A stretch of 64,000 nucleotides of DNA from Membranipora membranacea. Lineage: Eukaryota > Bryozoa > Gymnolaemata > Cheilostomatida > Membraniporidae. The stretch lies in the NCBI GenBank assembly GCA_914767715.1, contig OU612074.1, forward strand, positions 18,774,062 to 18,838,061. Direction: 5' to 3'. The notes under the pieces were generated by a model. The model did no database searches. It saw only the letters and a program-made list of their open reading frames with translations, and had not been told where the DNA came from. Numbering within the stretch: the first letter of the stretch is position 1; each line of letters starts with the position of its first letter. The position numbers and the translations under genes were made by a program. Positions 34,561 through 46,944 of this stretch are shown here, one piece after another.

Positions 34561-34864
34561 AAGTCTCGGAAAATGAGCCGTAAGCAAACGCCAGAAAAAG
34601 ATCTTGTTGTACCAGAAGAAAAAAGCATAGTATTTCTCAATAGAAACTCTGACTCTTGATAAATGTAAATACTAATCTTTGTAACTCCTTGGCATGGTAA
34701 ATAAGGGTTTCCATAAATATTTGTTTATTTATCAATTAACTTCCTTGCAGTTATATTGAACTAAGTTTTCAAAAAAATCTTTATTTGATTGCTTACTCAA
34801 AACAAACCATGTACTGTCTCAGCTTTATTTTTCATTTGATTTCAATCGAATTCTTTTCCCTTAG

Positions 34865-35365
34865 ATGGAGCCCGTATCACTAAAGCTTCTGGTCCTTGTT
34901 ATGGCCTTCTCAACAACTACATCAACAAGCATCACTCAGCCGGCCCAGTTATGTCAGTCAGCCGTTAATCTGACTGAGTCATGGCGTAAGGATCACTCTG
35001 ACAGCGGCATTAAACCAATCGATGGACTGCATAACTGTGACACAAGAGATATGGTAGCTGCAGGTAAACCCTGGTTCCGCTTCAGTGGAGCGGCAGGTAA
35101 TAGGCTGCTGGACCATTGTGTACCATCCCCTGCTAGTGGTAGCTGTGGGACACAGGTTGCATTATGGAGTGATGACACAATGCCTGATCAGATAGGGGTG
35201 GTAACAAGCATACAGGCCTATGCCTCTTGGTGGAGGCATTGTAAAATTAGCCTTTACACCACACAGTGTCAGGTAATCAGATGTTCAGATAAGCCTCATG
35301 ATTTTATATATAGGTTAGATGATGATAGCAGTATTTGTACCATGGGGTTCTGTGGCATGGATTAG
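34865..35365 (+). CDS. Secreted D8C-domain protein (uromodulin/GP2/OIT3-like)
   Basis: A single coding exon of 166 codons begins exactly after an acceptor (TTTTCCCTTAG), so a non-coding 5' exon is expected. Residues 1-22 form a signal peptide (LKLLVLVMAF core). The rest is one D8C domain: an N-terminal Cys in QLCQSAVNL, WR, NCDTRDM, PWFRFSGAAGNRL, DHCVP, CGTQVALW, GVVTSI, HCKISL, QCQVIRC, and the C-terminal YRLDDDS-C-GFC ending in D-stop. Nine Cys are present rather than eight. D8C domains occur in uromodulin, GP2 and the liver protein OIT3, usually with EGF and ZP domains; here the domain stands alone. AATAAA is at 35,609. A partial copy is at 39,414. Confidence 0.9.
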   Translation: MEPVSLKLLVLVMAFSTTTSTSITQPAQLCQSAVNLTESWRKDHSDSGIKPIDGLHNCDTRDMVAAGKPWFRFSGAAGNRLLDHCVPSPASGSCGTQVALWSDDTMPDQIGVVTSIQAYASWWRHCKISLYTTQCQVIRCSDKPHDFIYRLDDDSSICTMGFCGMD

Positions 35366-35879
35366 TTTTATATCATGCCTAAATGAAATCAACACAAGTC
35401 TATAAAAATTATTTTCATGCAAATAATCATAATTGTAAAGCAGTCCATTAAATGATTTCCTTGCGTATTTTATCTTCCTGAGAATTGTTTTGTTTTCACA
35501 TATTCATCTATTTTCACATTTTCTATCCACCCATGTGTAAGTGATTCATCAAATGTAACAAAATTCTCTATGCAAACAAAACGGATGCTGAGATAATTAT
35601 TTGTTGAAAATAAATAATACTAAGCACAGCAAATAGTGTTTCAATAGATTTAACAAAATACACCAACTTTATATTATATCAATATGTCATGAACGCAAAA
35701 TATTCCAAAAATAATTTTCTTGCTAGGATATCAAACAAAAAAAACCACTTTGTGATAGCTACATCAGGTCAAAAAGAAATAAGATTATCATTTATTTGTT
35801 CTCAACTCGCCTTATTTATTCCAAACAACTGGATTGTTACTGTTAGTATTGGAGTCCTTATGAAAGTAAATTAGTTATG

Positions 35880-36678
35880 TTAGTTGTCTGGTTTACGGAG
35901 AACAGCTCTCATCAAATCTTTACCTCTTCTCACAGGTTGTACTCTGTTCAGATGAATTAATAACTGCATACACAGCTTAGCCTTAGCTCCAGCTAATGGT
36001 GTTACTACTGCATTCAGGGCCTCCCTTTCCACTGGAAATGAAAAATAGGAGAATCACAGACTATAGTCAAGTTTTCACTGTGATATCTTCGACATCAAAT
36101 TTTGATGTATGTGACTGTTACGCTTCAAGTCTTCCCTATCAACCATTTGGAATCCTGATTAGTTGCAAAGGTTTTTGCATAAATGTCATGCAACCCTTGT
36201 TGTAGCCTATACATCAGCTCTGATATGTGGTTGAAGAGAAGAAGAGCCATTGCCAGGTCATATGGCACATTCAGGAAATTACCTTTTACCTTGGCATTGC
36301 CTAGCTTTGAAAAAGGGAAGGGCTTGTGATCACATGTCCGCAGAGCGCAATTGGATTCGTGACCATATTATCTGGTCATCAAATTTTCATCTTAGGCGGC
36401 ATCCAACATTTATGATAGGTTAGGTAATGCCAAGGTGAAAGGTACTTTACTGAATGTACCATATGACCTGGCATTGTTTCTTCTTCTCCCAACCCACTAA
36501 ACAGAGCCAACACATTGGCTACCGTAGTTGGTGATTTTGACTTACTTGGTTGAGTGGGTTCTATCTGAAGCATGAGATCGACTCTGTTGATAACTTTATT
36601 GAGCAGATCAGAGTAACCAGCCCCTTCACATAATCGTCTACTTTCGAGTGAAACTCTACATCATCCACCATCGCTATC
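35880..36678 (-). pseudogene. Unknown two-exon gene fragment, copy 1
   Basis: Minus strand: exon 36,678-36,546 (acceptor CTTATAG, donor GTAAGT) and terminal exon 36,031-35,880 (acceptor TTTCCAG, stop TAA), joined in phase 1. The terminal exon encodes EREALNAVVTPLAGAKAKLC, then LIHLNRVQPVRRGKDLMRAV. The penultimate encodes DLLNKVINRVDLMLQIEPT. Both are basic and helical; no domain is recognised. The frame that leads into the terminal exon has a TGA near its start, while the other open frame hits TAG, so this copy is frameshifted. It could be the end of a helical secreted or nuclear protein; I have no basis to choose. Confidence 0.55.
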
Positions 36679-37016
36679 CTATAACTAAGCATCAATGCGA
36701 GTGATTAGTGTAAGGCTGTTAAATTATTGTCGCCTATTGGCATGTTATCCAATTAAAAGTTCAAGTGCTCAATATCTCTGGCAGTGGCATTCCAGTCATA
36801 ATGGTTAGTAGGAATTGTTTCCTATTTTTATCTGGTGGCACAACTCCCATATCCAGATTGTGAGTAACAAAAATCTGAATCTAATGTTCGAATGTCGTAG
36901 AGTCGGAAGTTTCAGAAGTGCGAAGTCAATTTGAAGCAAGCAAGACGTATGGCACATTTAGTACAAGCCAAAGATCGAACCAGGATGAGCCACCGCATAA
37001 AGTGAAGAAAAAAGTT

Positions 37017-37048
37017 ACCTGCCTCGACAAACTTGTCAAGAGAGGCTT
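37017..37048. mobile_element. Short hairpin of the TAGCCTGTC family (degenerate)
   Basis: CTCGACAAACTTGTCAAGAG: a short palindrome at the same relative place as 41,222-41,252 in the second duplication copy, so it was duplicated with its host. Confidence 0.55.
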
Positions 37049-37249
37049 ATGCATACCTGCCGGCAAAATCTAGTTTAGGTAGAGTGAGAAACTTTGGCCT
37101 CTCTACACCAGTAAGCTGTGGCATCACTGGAGTCATTATAAACATGTCATCAGTCAGCAGGTGTGATTTAGAGGAGGAAATAAGAAACAAAACAATTGTG
37201 ACGAAAGACATCGCATCACATAAACAGACATTTAGTTGGCCTTAGTTGG

Positions 37250-38940
37250 ATGTTCGCTTATAATTTTCTGAAAAATTAATTACAGACAATTTGATATAAC
37301 ACTATATATTACATCAACATCCACAACCTTGGACTAGTTTATAGGTTGGTATGAGTTATTTTAGCCTACATGGTATAACCTAAATCATTTCCTCTTGTAC
37401 AAGGACAGAGAAATCAGGCAATCACTCATAAACACAAAAAATAATAAAAGTAGGCTTATTGAACAGTACCCTCCGGGTCACATAGCAGGAAAAGGTAACC
37501 AGTGAAGCTGATCACGCAGTAACCTTCAGGTCATATATCACAATGAAATGGAGGAAGAAGGAGCAAAACAACATGGCTAATAACAAGACGTACATGCAGG
37601 TTATTGATTCGCAATGTTACGGGGGGTTACATTTGATACCCTCAGTTAAGGATGAATGTGCAGGGGAAACTAGGGCTAGAATACGGTAGGAGGGAAGGTT
37701 GTTGCCTGGTTCCTGTTTTTTGTAATCTCTTCATATTCAGGCCATCAACTTAACTTTTTGCATATTGCAAGTTTTACTCAGACTAGCCCTATTTGAGCTT
37801 GAACTACTACTACTACTATTGCTTTTGCAGCTGGTGTAGCAATATGGTAATGATCAGTTCACACTTGCCTCTTATTGTTTTCTCAGTATAATGCCAGGAG
37901 AGAAAAGTGAGAATGAATATTCGCTCAATGACCTGATTCATCACCAAACTGCAATATGCCATAAACCATCGAGGAACCACTGATATGTGATGAAGCAAGT
38001 TTCGAAATATTATCTGTTTGTATGTTCCGTGCATTATCTAGTTTTGGTACATGTGTACCTGTTGGTGTAGTCCTGACTCCTTTCCTTTTAGACGAGGTCT
38101 TATTTCACCACTCTATTTAACTGGAGTCAGCATTAATGTGTCATCAGTCAGCAGGTGTGATTTACCTGTGTGAATAAAAGATAGACAACGATATAAACCA
38201 AGAATCTAAATAAGGTCACAAATACGTGTAATATCTTGGTTTGATTTCAGCTTACAAATATACTTTGCAATAACATTGTAGTGAGTCTTCCAGATTGCTA
38301 AATTAACCCTAGTTTGTCTCTTTCTGAGATTATAAGCACGGCTTTGAATACCTGCAATATGTAGAATGAATAATATGTACAAAGTGAGAATCCAATGACA
38401 GACGACTGCTCTGAACTGGAGCAATGTTTTGGTGTTTTGTCAAACCTAAGTTAGCCTAAGAATAGGAACCATTACAGGCTAGTCTTTAGCATAAGCTCAA
38501 TGAGCAATGTGAGACATGAAGCCGGGCCCTGCAGATTACTATAGGCTGAGAGCTGATTAACACACAAGAATAAGAAGAGTCAGACGAATGTCAGACAAAA
38601 TAATATGTGTAGTCCTGCAGCCATTATAATCTGACTGATTATTTAAGTCAAAACCAGCGTCCCATTTAGAAGTAAAGCCTTCTTTTGCTTCCGTAGTACT
38701 CTTTTTGCACTGTCATCAACTAAGGAATAAAGACACACGGTATAAGATTTGATAACTTGACACAACAACTGCTGGAATCAGGCAAAGGATAGACATTAAA
38801 GGGTATTATCGAATTTGGTTTGTCCAAAATTTACTACCCGGGCCATTTTCATAAAGTCAAATGTATAAATAGAATCCAGGAGAGTCAGTAACTGCACCTC
38901 AAAAATTCTTACAAAGTCCTGGGAAGCACACCCCTTCTCC
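37250..38940. other. Spacer with a partial block-1 copy
   Basis: 38,120-38,580 matches parts of block 1 (CATCAGTCAGCAGGTGTGAT and the AGACATGAAGCC-type region). The remainder shows no supportable exon. A (TAC)n run is at 37,806-37,818. Confidence 0.5.
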
Positions 38941-38970
38941 TATTTTTTAATGAAGGAGGTGCACTGGAGG

Positions 38971-39234
38971 TAGTGATGGCAGAGTAGTCTTGCTCCCGGT
39001 CTCGTGAGACTTGTCCCCGCAAGACACTGCCACGTCTCGTCGAAACACACACTCTTTTGATTTATGTCGAGACTTGTCCATTATAAATACTGTTTTTGTC
39101 ATGGTTTTAGGGTCTTTTTAAACCAAATAAGTGGCAGTTTTCAATTTTATCGGCACCGATATAAGTCTTGGTCTCGTCTCGAATTCTGTTGCTGTCTCGG
39201 TCTCGTCCTGTCTCGGCAAAATTTGCCATCACTA
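38971..39234. mobile_element. hAT-like non-autonomous element
   Basis: 264 bp with ends TAGTGATGGCA and TTTGCCATCACTA, flanked by near-identical 8-bp copies ACTGGAGG (38,963-38,970) and ACTGAAGG (39,235-39,242). The interior repeats GTCTCG many times. An 8-bp target duplication and this end motif fit hAT-type MITEs. Confidence 0.75.
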
Positions 39235-39413
39235 ACTGAAGGTTGAGGTCCTTACATGGCTATGCTTAACTTAAAAGTATTTTGATTTGAACTAGTGTCT
39301 AAGTTCTTTGTTAATACTAAGTTAGATCCCAAGGACAGTTAACATTTGCTAATCCTAGGGAATTTTTAGTGGTCTATAAAGAAGATTAAGGGGTTTCGGA
39401 TGCATGGGTAAAA

Positions 39414-39515
39414 CAGTGTCAGGTAATCAGATGTTCAGATGAGCCTCATGACTATGTATATAGGTTAGTTGATGACTATACTGATTGTAGCTATGGGTTC
39501 TGTGGCATGGATTAG
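39414..39515 (+). pseudogene. Truncated D8C C-terminus
   Basis: In frame it reads QCQVIRCSDEPHDYVYRLVD and ends in GFCGMD-stop, matching the last 33 codons of the gene at 34,865. No signal peptide, acceptor or N-terminal part precedes it, because the duplication began inside the exon. The remaining codons carry substitutions but no stop. Confidence 0.85.
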
Positions 39516-40257
39516 TTTCTTATCAGGCCTAAATGAAAGCAACACAAGTCTAAAAAAATTATTTTAATGCTAATAATCATCACAAAGCATTCCATTAAAT
39601 GATTTCCTTGCCTATTTTATCATCCTGAGAATCGTTTTATTTTCACATATTAATCTATTTTCACATTTTCTATCCAACCAAGTGTAAGTGATTGATCAAA
39701 TGTAACAAAAGTCTAGATGCGAAAGAAATGGATGCAGAGATATTATTATGTTGAAAATAAATATTATATTGCGTTGCAAATAGTGATTAAAAAGATTTAT
39801 CAAAATGCATTGGTATTATATAATATGTTGTGAAAGCACAATATCCACAAAATTATTTTATGCTTAGATATCATCATCATTATTTTGGTGTTTTCCCAAA
39901 TTTACCTATATTTTTGAGTTTTTATGCTATCATTTAAATAAATTCAACAAAAGTCCTGCAAAAGTAGAAATGGTGAATCAGATATAAATGATATGCTTTA
40001 CTCTAATAAGTGGGTTGATATCATAGACTTAATAGACTTAATTATTAAGTCTATGGTTAATATACAGTTCTGCAGGGAGGCAGGCAATGTCAGTACCCAG
40101 GCATCCAACCTAAACAATAAACAACTTTGCAAAAGCCACAGCAGGTCAAAAGGCAATGACAGACAACATCTTTTTGCTGGTAATTTGCCTTATTTATTAA
40201 GAACAAGTGGATTGTCACTCTTAGTAATGGAGTGTTTATGAAAGTGAACTAGCTATT

Positions 40258-40741
40258 TTAGTTGTCTGGTTTACCGAGAACAGCTCTCATCAGATCTTTA
40301 CCTCCTCTCACGGGTTGTACTCTGTTCAGATGTCTTAATAATTGCATACACAGCTTAGCCTTAGCTCCAGCTAATGGTGTCACTACTGCATTCAGGGCCT
40401 CCCTCTCAACTGGCAATAATAAATATTAGAATAACAGTCTTAAATAAAATAATTAGCCTGATACCATTGCTGTCCAATGCTGATGTATGTGATTGTGACT
40501 CTAAAAGTCTTCCCTACCAACAAATTATGATCCTGTTTCAGTTGCAAAAGATTTGGAATGAAAGTCATGCAACCTTAGTTGGTGATTTTGACTTACTTGG
40601 TTGAGTGGGTTCCATCTGAAACATGTTATCAACTCTGTTGATAACTTTATTGAGCAGATCCAGATTTACGAGCCCTTTAACCTAATCGTCTACTTTGAAA
40701 ACTGGACATCTGTAAACTCTGTAACATCGACCATCGCTATC
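40258..40741 (-). pseudogene. Unknown two-exon gene fragment, copy 2
   Basis: Second copy of the gene at 35,880-36,678: exon 40,741-40,597 (acceptor CTTATAG, donor GTAAGT) and terminal exon 40,409-40,258 (acceptor TTGCCAG). The frame is continuous in phase 1 except for one TAG at codon 20 of the first exon (after VFKVDD). Conserved stretches: DLLNKVINRVDNMFQMEPT and EREALNAVVTPLAGAKAKLC. A single nonsense codon suggests recent death, or a sequencing error. Function unknown. Confidence 0.55.
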
Positions 40742-40781
40742 CTATAAGTAAGCATCAATACTAGGTAGTGATTAGATAGTG

Positions 40782-40878
40782 TAAGTGCTCTAACTGTGAT
40801 GAGATAGCTAGTAGTAATAGTGACTGATAAAGGAATACTACTACCAGCTATCCTGGCACAGTTTGAGCGCATAAACCA
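40782..40878. mobile_element. Imperfect hairpin MITE, GGATAGCTGGTAGTAG family
   Basis: Arms AGTGCTCTAACTGTG-GATAGCTAGTAGTA and the complement of TACTACCAGCTATCC-GGCACAGTTTGAGCGC. Same family as 42,502-42,620. Confidence 0.6.
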
Positions 40879-42448
40879 GCTATTAGTATAATAATGTCCA
40901 ACCATTGTGTTCCCTTTTGGCTTCTTATCTGACTAGAGAGTTAAGTGCTTAAATTCTACTCAGGTTGCTGTCAGTGGCATTCCAGTCAGAGTGGGACGCT
41001 GTGACCAGGAAACTGGTTATAAGGAATTGTTTCCTGTTTGTATCAGGTGGCACAACTCCCATGTCCAGACTGTGAGTAACAAAATTAATCTGAATAAAGG
41101 GCGTAAAGTCAGAAGTTTCAAAAGAGTGAAGTCAATTTGATGTGAGAAAGATGTATGCCACCCTTAGTACAAGCCTAAGATGGAACCAGGACAAGCCACC
41201 GCATAAAGTGAAAAAAAAGTTACCTGTCTTGACAAGCTTGTCATGACAGGCTTATGCATACCTGCCGTTAAAATCTAGTTAAGATAGAGCGAGAAACTTT
41301 GGTCTCTCTACACCAGTAAGCTGTGGCATCGCTGGAGTCAGCATTTATGTGTCATCAGTCAGCAGGCCTGATTTACCTGTGTGAAGAAGAGATATGACAA
41401 TGATATAAATTATACATTCTGTTCAGACCATCATCAACTTATAACATTCAACCCACAATTGAGGGCCACTTATGCTGCATCATATATTACAACCTAAATT
41501 ACATAAGCTAACTTATTCCTTGCTAGTCCATTTCTGAGGTTAATATAACAAACACTCAGACCATGGTTTAGTGACATTCAAACATGCATGAAATGAGAGA
41601 TGGTTGTACTCAATGGCAGTGGTGTTGTGACCTACTACGCTTGATTAAATCTAATTGGGACACGAAAATAGATGGTGAGAAGTATATACACTGCAATGTG
41701 AGACTGGAAGCCTAGCTCTGCAGACTGTTATTATTTTATAGCATAACTCTTGCATTAAGTCAACTGGCAAACAGAAGACAAGTACAAAGATTGTTAACTA
41801 AACTGGAAAACGGTGTTTGTGTTGAGTCACACCTAGTTTAAGCACTCAAATATTACCCAGATTGATTCTTGACATATTTCATTATCAACCAAAATCCGAA
41901 ATATGATCTGGAATACGGTTGATGACCATCACAGACAAAGTTTGAGCACCTAAACTAAGTCCTACCTGGTGTTCCCTTCGGCAGTAACGCCTTCCTTGAT
42001 TTGGTGGTACTTTTGTTTGCACTGTAAATTATACAAAATTGGTAAGATTACATTGACGGAATTCTCAAGGTCAAATGCTGTCAAAAATACCTCTTAAGTT
42101 TGTAGATAGATGATTGATGGACAGTTATGAGTGACTGACAAGCAAAAATGTATCTGAATGGATCGGCTTCTCACTAAGTACAACCTTAGTAGATAATCAG
42201 CCAGCTTAGGAGTCTTCATAACTTCATCAGTCTGGTGAACAGGAGGAGCAACTCTAAAACAGGGAACTAATGCTGTTAGCCAGTAAATCGGAGTTGCCCT
42301 CTTCCGCCAAATTATCACCAATTGAGTTGAAGATATTCACATGATGACTCGAGAATAAAACTGTTGAAAGCCACTCATTTCAGCAAAGTTTATCCTATGA
42401 GTACCGGGATGAGATTTTGGGATTTTGCCCATACAATCCCATCCCACC

Positions 42449-42491
42449 TAGCCTGTGTTGACAGCCTTGTCAAGCTTGTCAAGACAGGCTA
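42449..42491. mobile_element. Hairpin of the TAGCCTGTC family
   Basis: TAGCCTGTGTTGACAGCC, then CTTGTCAAGACAGGCTA; 43 bp. Confidence 0.7.
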
Positions 42492-42501
42492 CATCCTTTA
42501 T

Positions 42502-42620
42502 AGTTTAAGCGCTTAAACGGTGTCGGGATAGCTGGTAGTAGAATTTCATTATCAACCACTGGTTGGGAAATTGGTTGATAATGAAATGCTACTACCCGAC
42601 ACCGTTCAAGAGCTTAAACT
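42502..42620. mobile_element. 119-bp hairpin MITE, GGATAGCTGGTAGTAG family
   Basis: Left arm AGTTTAAGCGCTTAAACGG-TGTCGGGATAGCTGGTAGTAG; right arm is its complement with a few differences, ending AGCTTAAACT. It lies 10 bp from the previous hairpin. Confidence 0.8.
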
Positions 42621-43183
42621 ACATCCAACCACAATCTTTCAAACATATATCCAAAATATTCTAAAACAATGTCCAAGGATATATAGGAATATTTTGAGAC
42701 AAAGTTAGAAAGGTTTGGGATTATTTTCTTTAATTTATTGAGCATTAAATAGCAGAGATATAATGTGTACAAGTCAAACATTCAGTAAGGCATTGAGGTG
42801 AAATTCAAACCTTGTTGGTGTAGAATACTGTCCTACGTATGTCTGTTGGCCGTCCTGGACATTCTCTTGGCTTCTAACGCCTCCGCTATTTGTCTCTATA
42901 ATAAATAAGAGTCAACATCTGTGACATGATCTGTGACTGAGAATCCAAATAAACATAAATATTCTATATGCCTTCGTACATATTTTGGGGAACAAGTCAG
43001 ACAACTCTCAATTTAACAAAGACAAACACTAAGATAGATAATTCGCAGTGAATCAAACAACATACGGGTTCTGGAAAATGCGGAAAGGCGGAAAATCTGT
43101 TTCATAGCGAAAAATCGTTTTCCGCTTTTTCGGAAATGGAGGAAAATCGTTTTCGCTAAACAAAATTACTGGAAAGACATTAA

Positions 43184-45970
43184 GACATCACCACTATGAG
43201 TGTTTTTTGTAGGAATAATTTAGACAAATTTTTTTTGGAAAAAGCGAAAAATATTGTTTGCTTAAAAAATTTATCTCATCGCATAGAAACACAGGTTTTT
43301 GGTAAAACAGCAACCTTTATCTTAGTGACAGTGAGCAACATTGATGTTATTCAAACCATATGTAGATTTTGTTCAACACCAAAAATACTTTTACTTAAAC
43401 AATCCAAATGACTTGTGATTGAGTGTATTAGGAAGTTTAATCTGAATCTAAATCTTTAATCTAAAATAGTTGTCTTATCTTTTCTCAAATCAGCCAATCA
43501 GATTTGTGCTAGCCTCATCCGTCAATTCAGTTTGCGTAAGACTGGCGAACTGTCAACATCAGCCAGCACGGTTATTTTAATGTCGCTCTAAAATATCCTG
43601 ACTCAGTGTATCTGTATTTAACTATATTCTACATGGTAATTGTATTCAATCAACCATCACAATGAATTCTCTGAACAGTTTATAATGGACATCGACCACT
43701 GAACACTAAAGCTAGACACCTCTCGATATGGTGGTGAGTTTAATTGTACTCATTTTTCTTATCGTTTTTGGCACTATAAATTTTTAAAATTTGGGAACTA
43801 AATTAGGTATTAACATTATTGTGTTTAACTCGCTGTGGCGATTCAGCAGTAATGACAGACGTTTTATCCATCGTACGCCTATCTACAACATGTTGCCTGA
43901 GTAATATCAATCTAGAAATACCACACTACACTTCGATCCGATCACTTCATCTCCAAGTGTATATCATCAGTAATCATATCGATATGATTATTCAATCACT
44001 TATAATGCGGCATCGAAGTCAGGCTCGGCTCGGCTCGTCGATCACAATCAGTTATTGTCACTGCTTATTATTTTCGTTTTCAGTTGTATCAGGAATTTTA
44101 AGAGTGCCTTTAGAGTACAAACTCACCTCATTGCTCGGTTTGACATTTATCCCACCAGTAATTGAAAGTCGTGATTATAAAATCTAAATGTATATTTTTT
44201 GTGACGATGATTAATTAATCCGCAAAACATTGATCATTGCAATTCGACATTATAATTTCGTTTCATGTTTAACTTGATAAAGTTTATCTTCCTAATTCCC
44301 GGGATAATATTTTAAATAGTTATCCTGTTTTTTAATATGGCAAGAGATTTTTATTTCACCATTGAAATCAAATCCATACTGTGTTTTAACCATGCACTTT
44401 TGTTTTGTCAACAGGGTACAATATTTCATTCAATACAAGAACACCATCTCTTACGACGATCTATTGTTGCCAATAATCACCATTGTCCTATCCGAGCACA
44501 TTGAGATTCAGTAATCGCTGCAATAGCTGCAAGCAGAGATTCGTGTTTGAGTTCTTTTTATTATTGCAGGGAATTTTCTACTGCACAGTTGTTTCATAAT
44601 TCACATTAGTTTCCTCCACCTTCATTAGCCCTCACCCCTTTGATCTCGATAAACTGCACTTGCCTTCTAGATCAGTGTTTTGGGACATCAAGCCTTTTTC
44701 GCTTCGATGTAAAATTTCAAAAGAGGTCGTTCTGAAACATTTTGTTGAGGGCACTTTGGCTCACTGTTGAAAGCATTTCACTATCAATTTAATATTGCAT
44801 AAGAAAAGACATAACAGGATTTTGACCTTGAGCCAGGATCAGTGAATACTTTGCATTGGTTATCATTCTGGCTCTATTGGATTATATTGATGGCTGAGTA
44901 AGCAAGAGAAGATCGTCTCCAGCAGATCCATCACAATTGCAAGGTGAATGTTGTCTCTGTCTCTGTAAGTATACCTGCCATTATTTACAACTGAAGTTCA
45001 AAATTATAAAAGATACCAGCCTTTCAAGAAAATAAAAATGAAACAGTAATGCCATTGGAATGCAAATTGTGTACTTGTTCCAGTCTCCGCAAAAGATAAT
45101 CTCTGTTGTTTTATTTTACAAACCACCGTGAATGCCTCTAATGCTTTCAACTTCAAAAGCTAATACTCAAATAACTATCACAATGTAACGTTTTATGACA
45201 AATAATCTATTCCGAACCATTTTCCGCCTTTTCCAAAAAAAAAAAAACACGAAATTCAGGCTGTTAAAAGATGGGGATGATTTCTTAATGAGTTATAGTT
45301 CATGTTCTTTGCGTCAAGATCAGTTTTTAAGGAAAAATTTTTTTTATCCTACCTCAATGATTAAAAAGCTAGCTGGGGGTTCCCCTATAGGAGGGGGCGA
45401 CTCATACGCCATTTCATGGTTAACCCGCAATTAGTTAGAAATAAAACGCTTAAGTAAGTATAGAAAGTTGCTGGAGAACAGCATGGGCAGGGCAAGAACT
45501 TTATAGGATGAAGCCTCGATACTTTAGAAAAGGCGGAAAATTTAGTCACCTTTCACACACTGAGAAATATAGTAACATCAAGTAGAACTCTAGGGCGGGA
45601 GGGTGGGAATAGTGAAAAGACAACTTGTCTCTTCAGTTATTTACTAAATAAAATTAGGAAAGAGAAAAACCCGCGAACTGACAAGATAAGTAAATTAGCA
45701 TAACTTGATATGAGACGCGCCGTGGTACAAGATTATGCTAGAGGTAAGATAAGATAACTACAAAATATGAGGCTCAAAGGCCAGGATAGAGTTAGTAAAT
45801 TTTACAAGTTATAACACAGTACTGTGTTATCAAATAACTGTGCCTTGTCACATTGCTCAAGAAAAAATGAGTTCCTCAGGTGTAATAATCTCTGTATTTC
45901 CGCTTTTTCCAAAAAAATTATTTTTTAAATAATTTTTCCAAATACACTCAAATGATACTGTGGTGATGTC
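43184..45970. mobile_element. 2.8-kb element with about 75-bp inverted ends
   Basis: The left end (GACATCACCACTATGAGTG, then TTTTTTTTGGAAAAAGCG) is matched in reverse by the right end (complement of 45,900-45,970, GACATCACCACAGTAT-ATTTGAGTG, then TTTTTTTGGAAAAAGCG). GGAAAAGGCGGAAAAT-type motifs recur just outside and inside (43,083, 45,222, 45,531). Present in unit B only. No transposase frame is visible; the longest interior frame (43,819-44,187) resembles nothing I know. Confidence 0.65.
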
Positions 45971-46944
45971 TATATTTGTTTCCGATAGTTTTCTTAATGA
46001 TCATCATCATCAAATATGGTCGATTTGTCTGCATTCAGAGTTGCTCCCGGTCAACTGGTCACGCCACAGGCCTGCGGCGTGACCTAAATCGCTTTGGGGA
46101 GGTTGCAGCACACCTCCTGGTGATGTTAAAGAACTGCCTCGGATTTTTGCCTCCCCTGACATTTTTTCAAAACTACGGCCCTGTACTCGATAAGATCTAT
46201 CATGTCTGTATAACATTAGACATCGCTGCCGAAATCAATATAGCATATTGTATCTTAGAGTGATAGACTAGGAAGTTACTGATGATGGATAAAGAAATCA
46301 CCTCATTTATCCGATAAGTCTATAATATCGCGGCGCCATCAGATTTCAGCAGACATGATAATGGATGGAATGGATTCTGTTTGTGAAATGCTTTCGATCC
46401 TCCAAGATCAACAAAACTAGTGTTGTAGATTATCAAATTGTGGTAGCTGGGCTGATATTGCAAAACCATTATGATAGCTTCTCTCAACACAAAGCCAAGA
46501 GACCTGATAAGATATCTATGTCTAAGTATTTAATACAGAAGATGTTATCCTCTCTAGAGTACAGGTGCCGAGGCCAGTGGCATGTGGAGACTGCAAACAC
46601 ACACTGGTCCTCTGGTATATTTTTTTGTCTTGTAAAATATAAATGCAAGCACTAAAAGATAATAAATTAACCTTGCCACAAAACTCAACCTACCTGAGGA
46701 TGAAAACCTCGATTTCCTTAAACTTGATTAAATTGCTCATGTAAGGCTAATGGAGATAAAACAAGGTTACAAACCAGTTTCTATTTCAAATTTGAAAATA
46801 AAAGTTAAGGAGAAACTCCTCAATGTAAATGTTAATGTAATATGCTGTAATCTGCTCTCCAGCAATCTTTACAAGAATATAACATAGAGACATATACATA
46901 TTCAATTTAGGGCACTGCTGTACAAGGTAGGAGTGAGCAAGCTA

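Larger units (their letters stand above)
35266..37170. repeat. 2-kb tandem duplication, first copy
   Basis: Matches 39,411-41,380 from the D8C C-terminal codons through the minus-strand unknown gene and a hairpin MITE to the CTCTCTACACCAGT motif. The intergenic part 36,040-36,540 shows only the intron of the unknown gene. Confidence 0.85.
41295..43000. repeat. Unit B, duplication block 1
   Basis: Matches 1-1,340 and 2,059-2,470. It lacks the retro-inserted element of unit A but has two hairpin MITEs instead (42,449 and 42,502). No exon beyond the decayed candidate at 42,800-42,890. Confidence 0.85.

Noticed and set aside
43819-44187. 122-codon frame as a transposase of the 2.8-kb element
   Set aside because: No catalytic motif, low-complexity serine-rich composition, too short.
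46010-46216. Minus-strand frame with SSLTSPGGVLQPPQ as a coding exon
   Set aside because: The homologous unit A sequence at 6,900 does not keep the frame and there are no splice sites.
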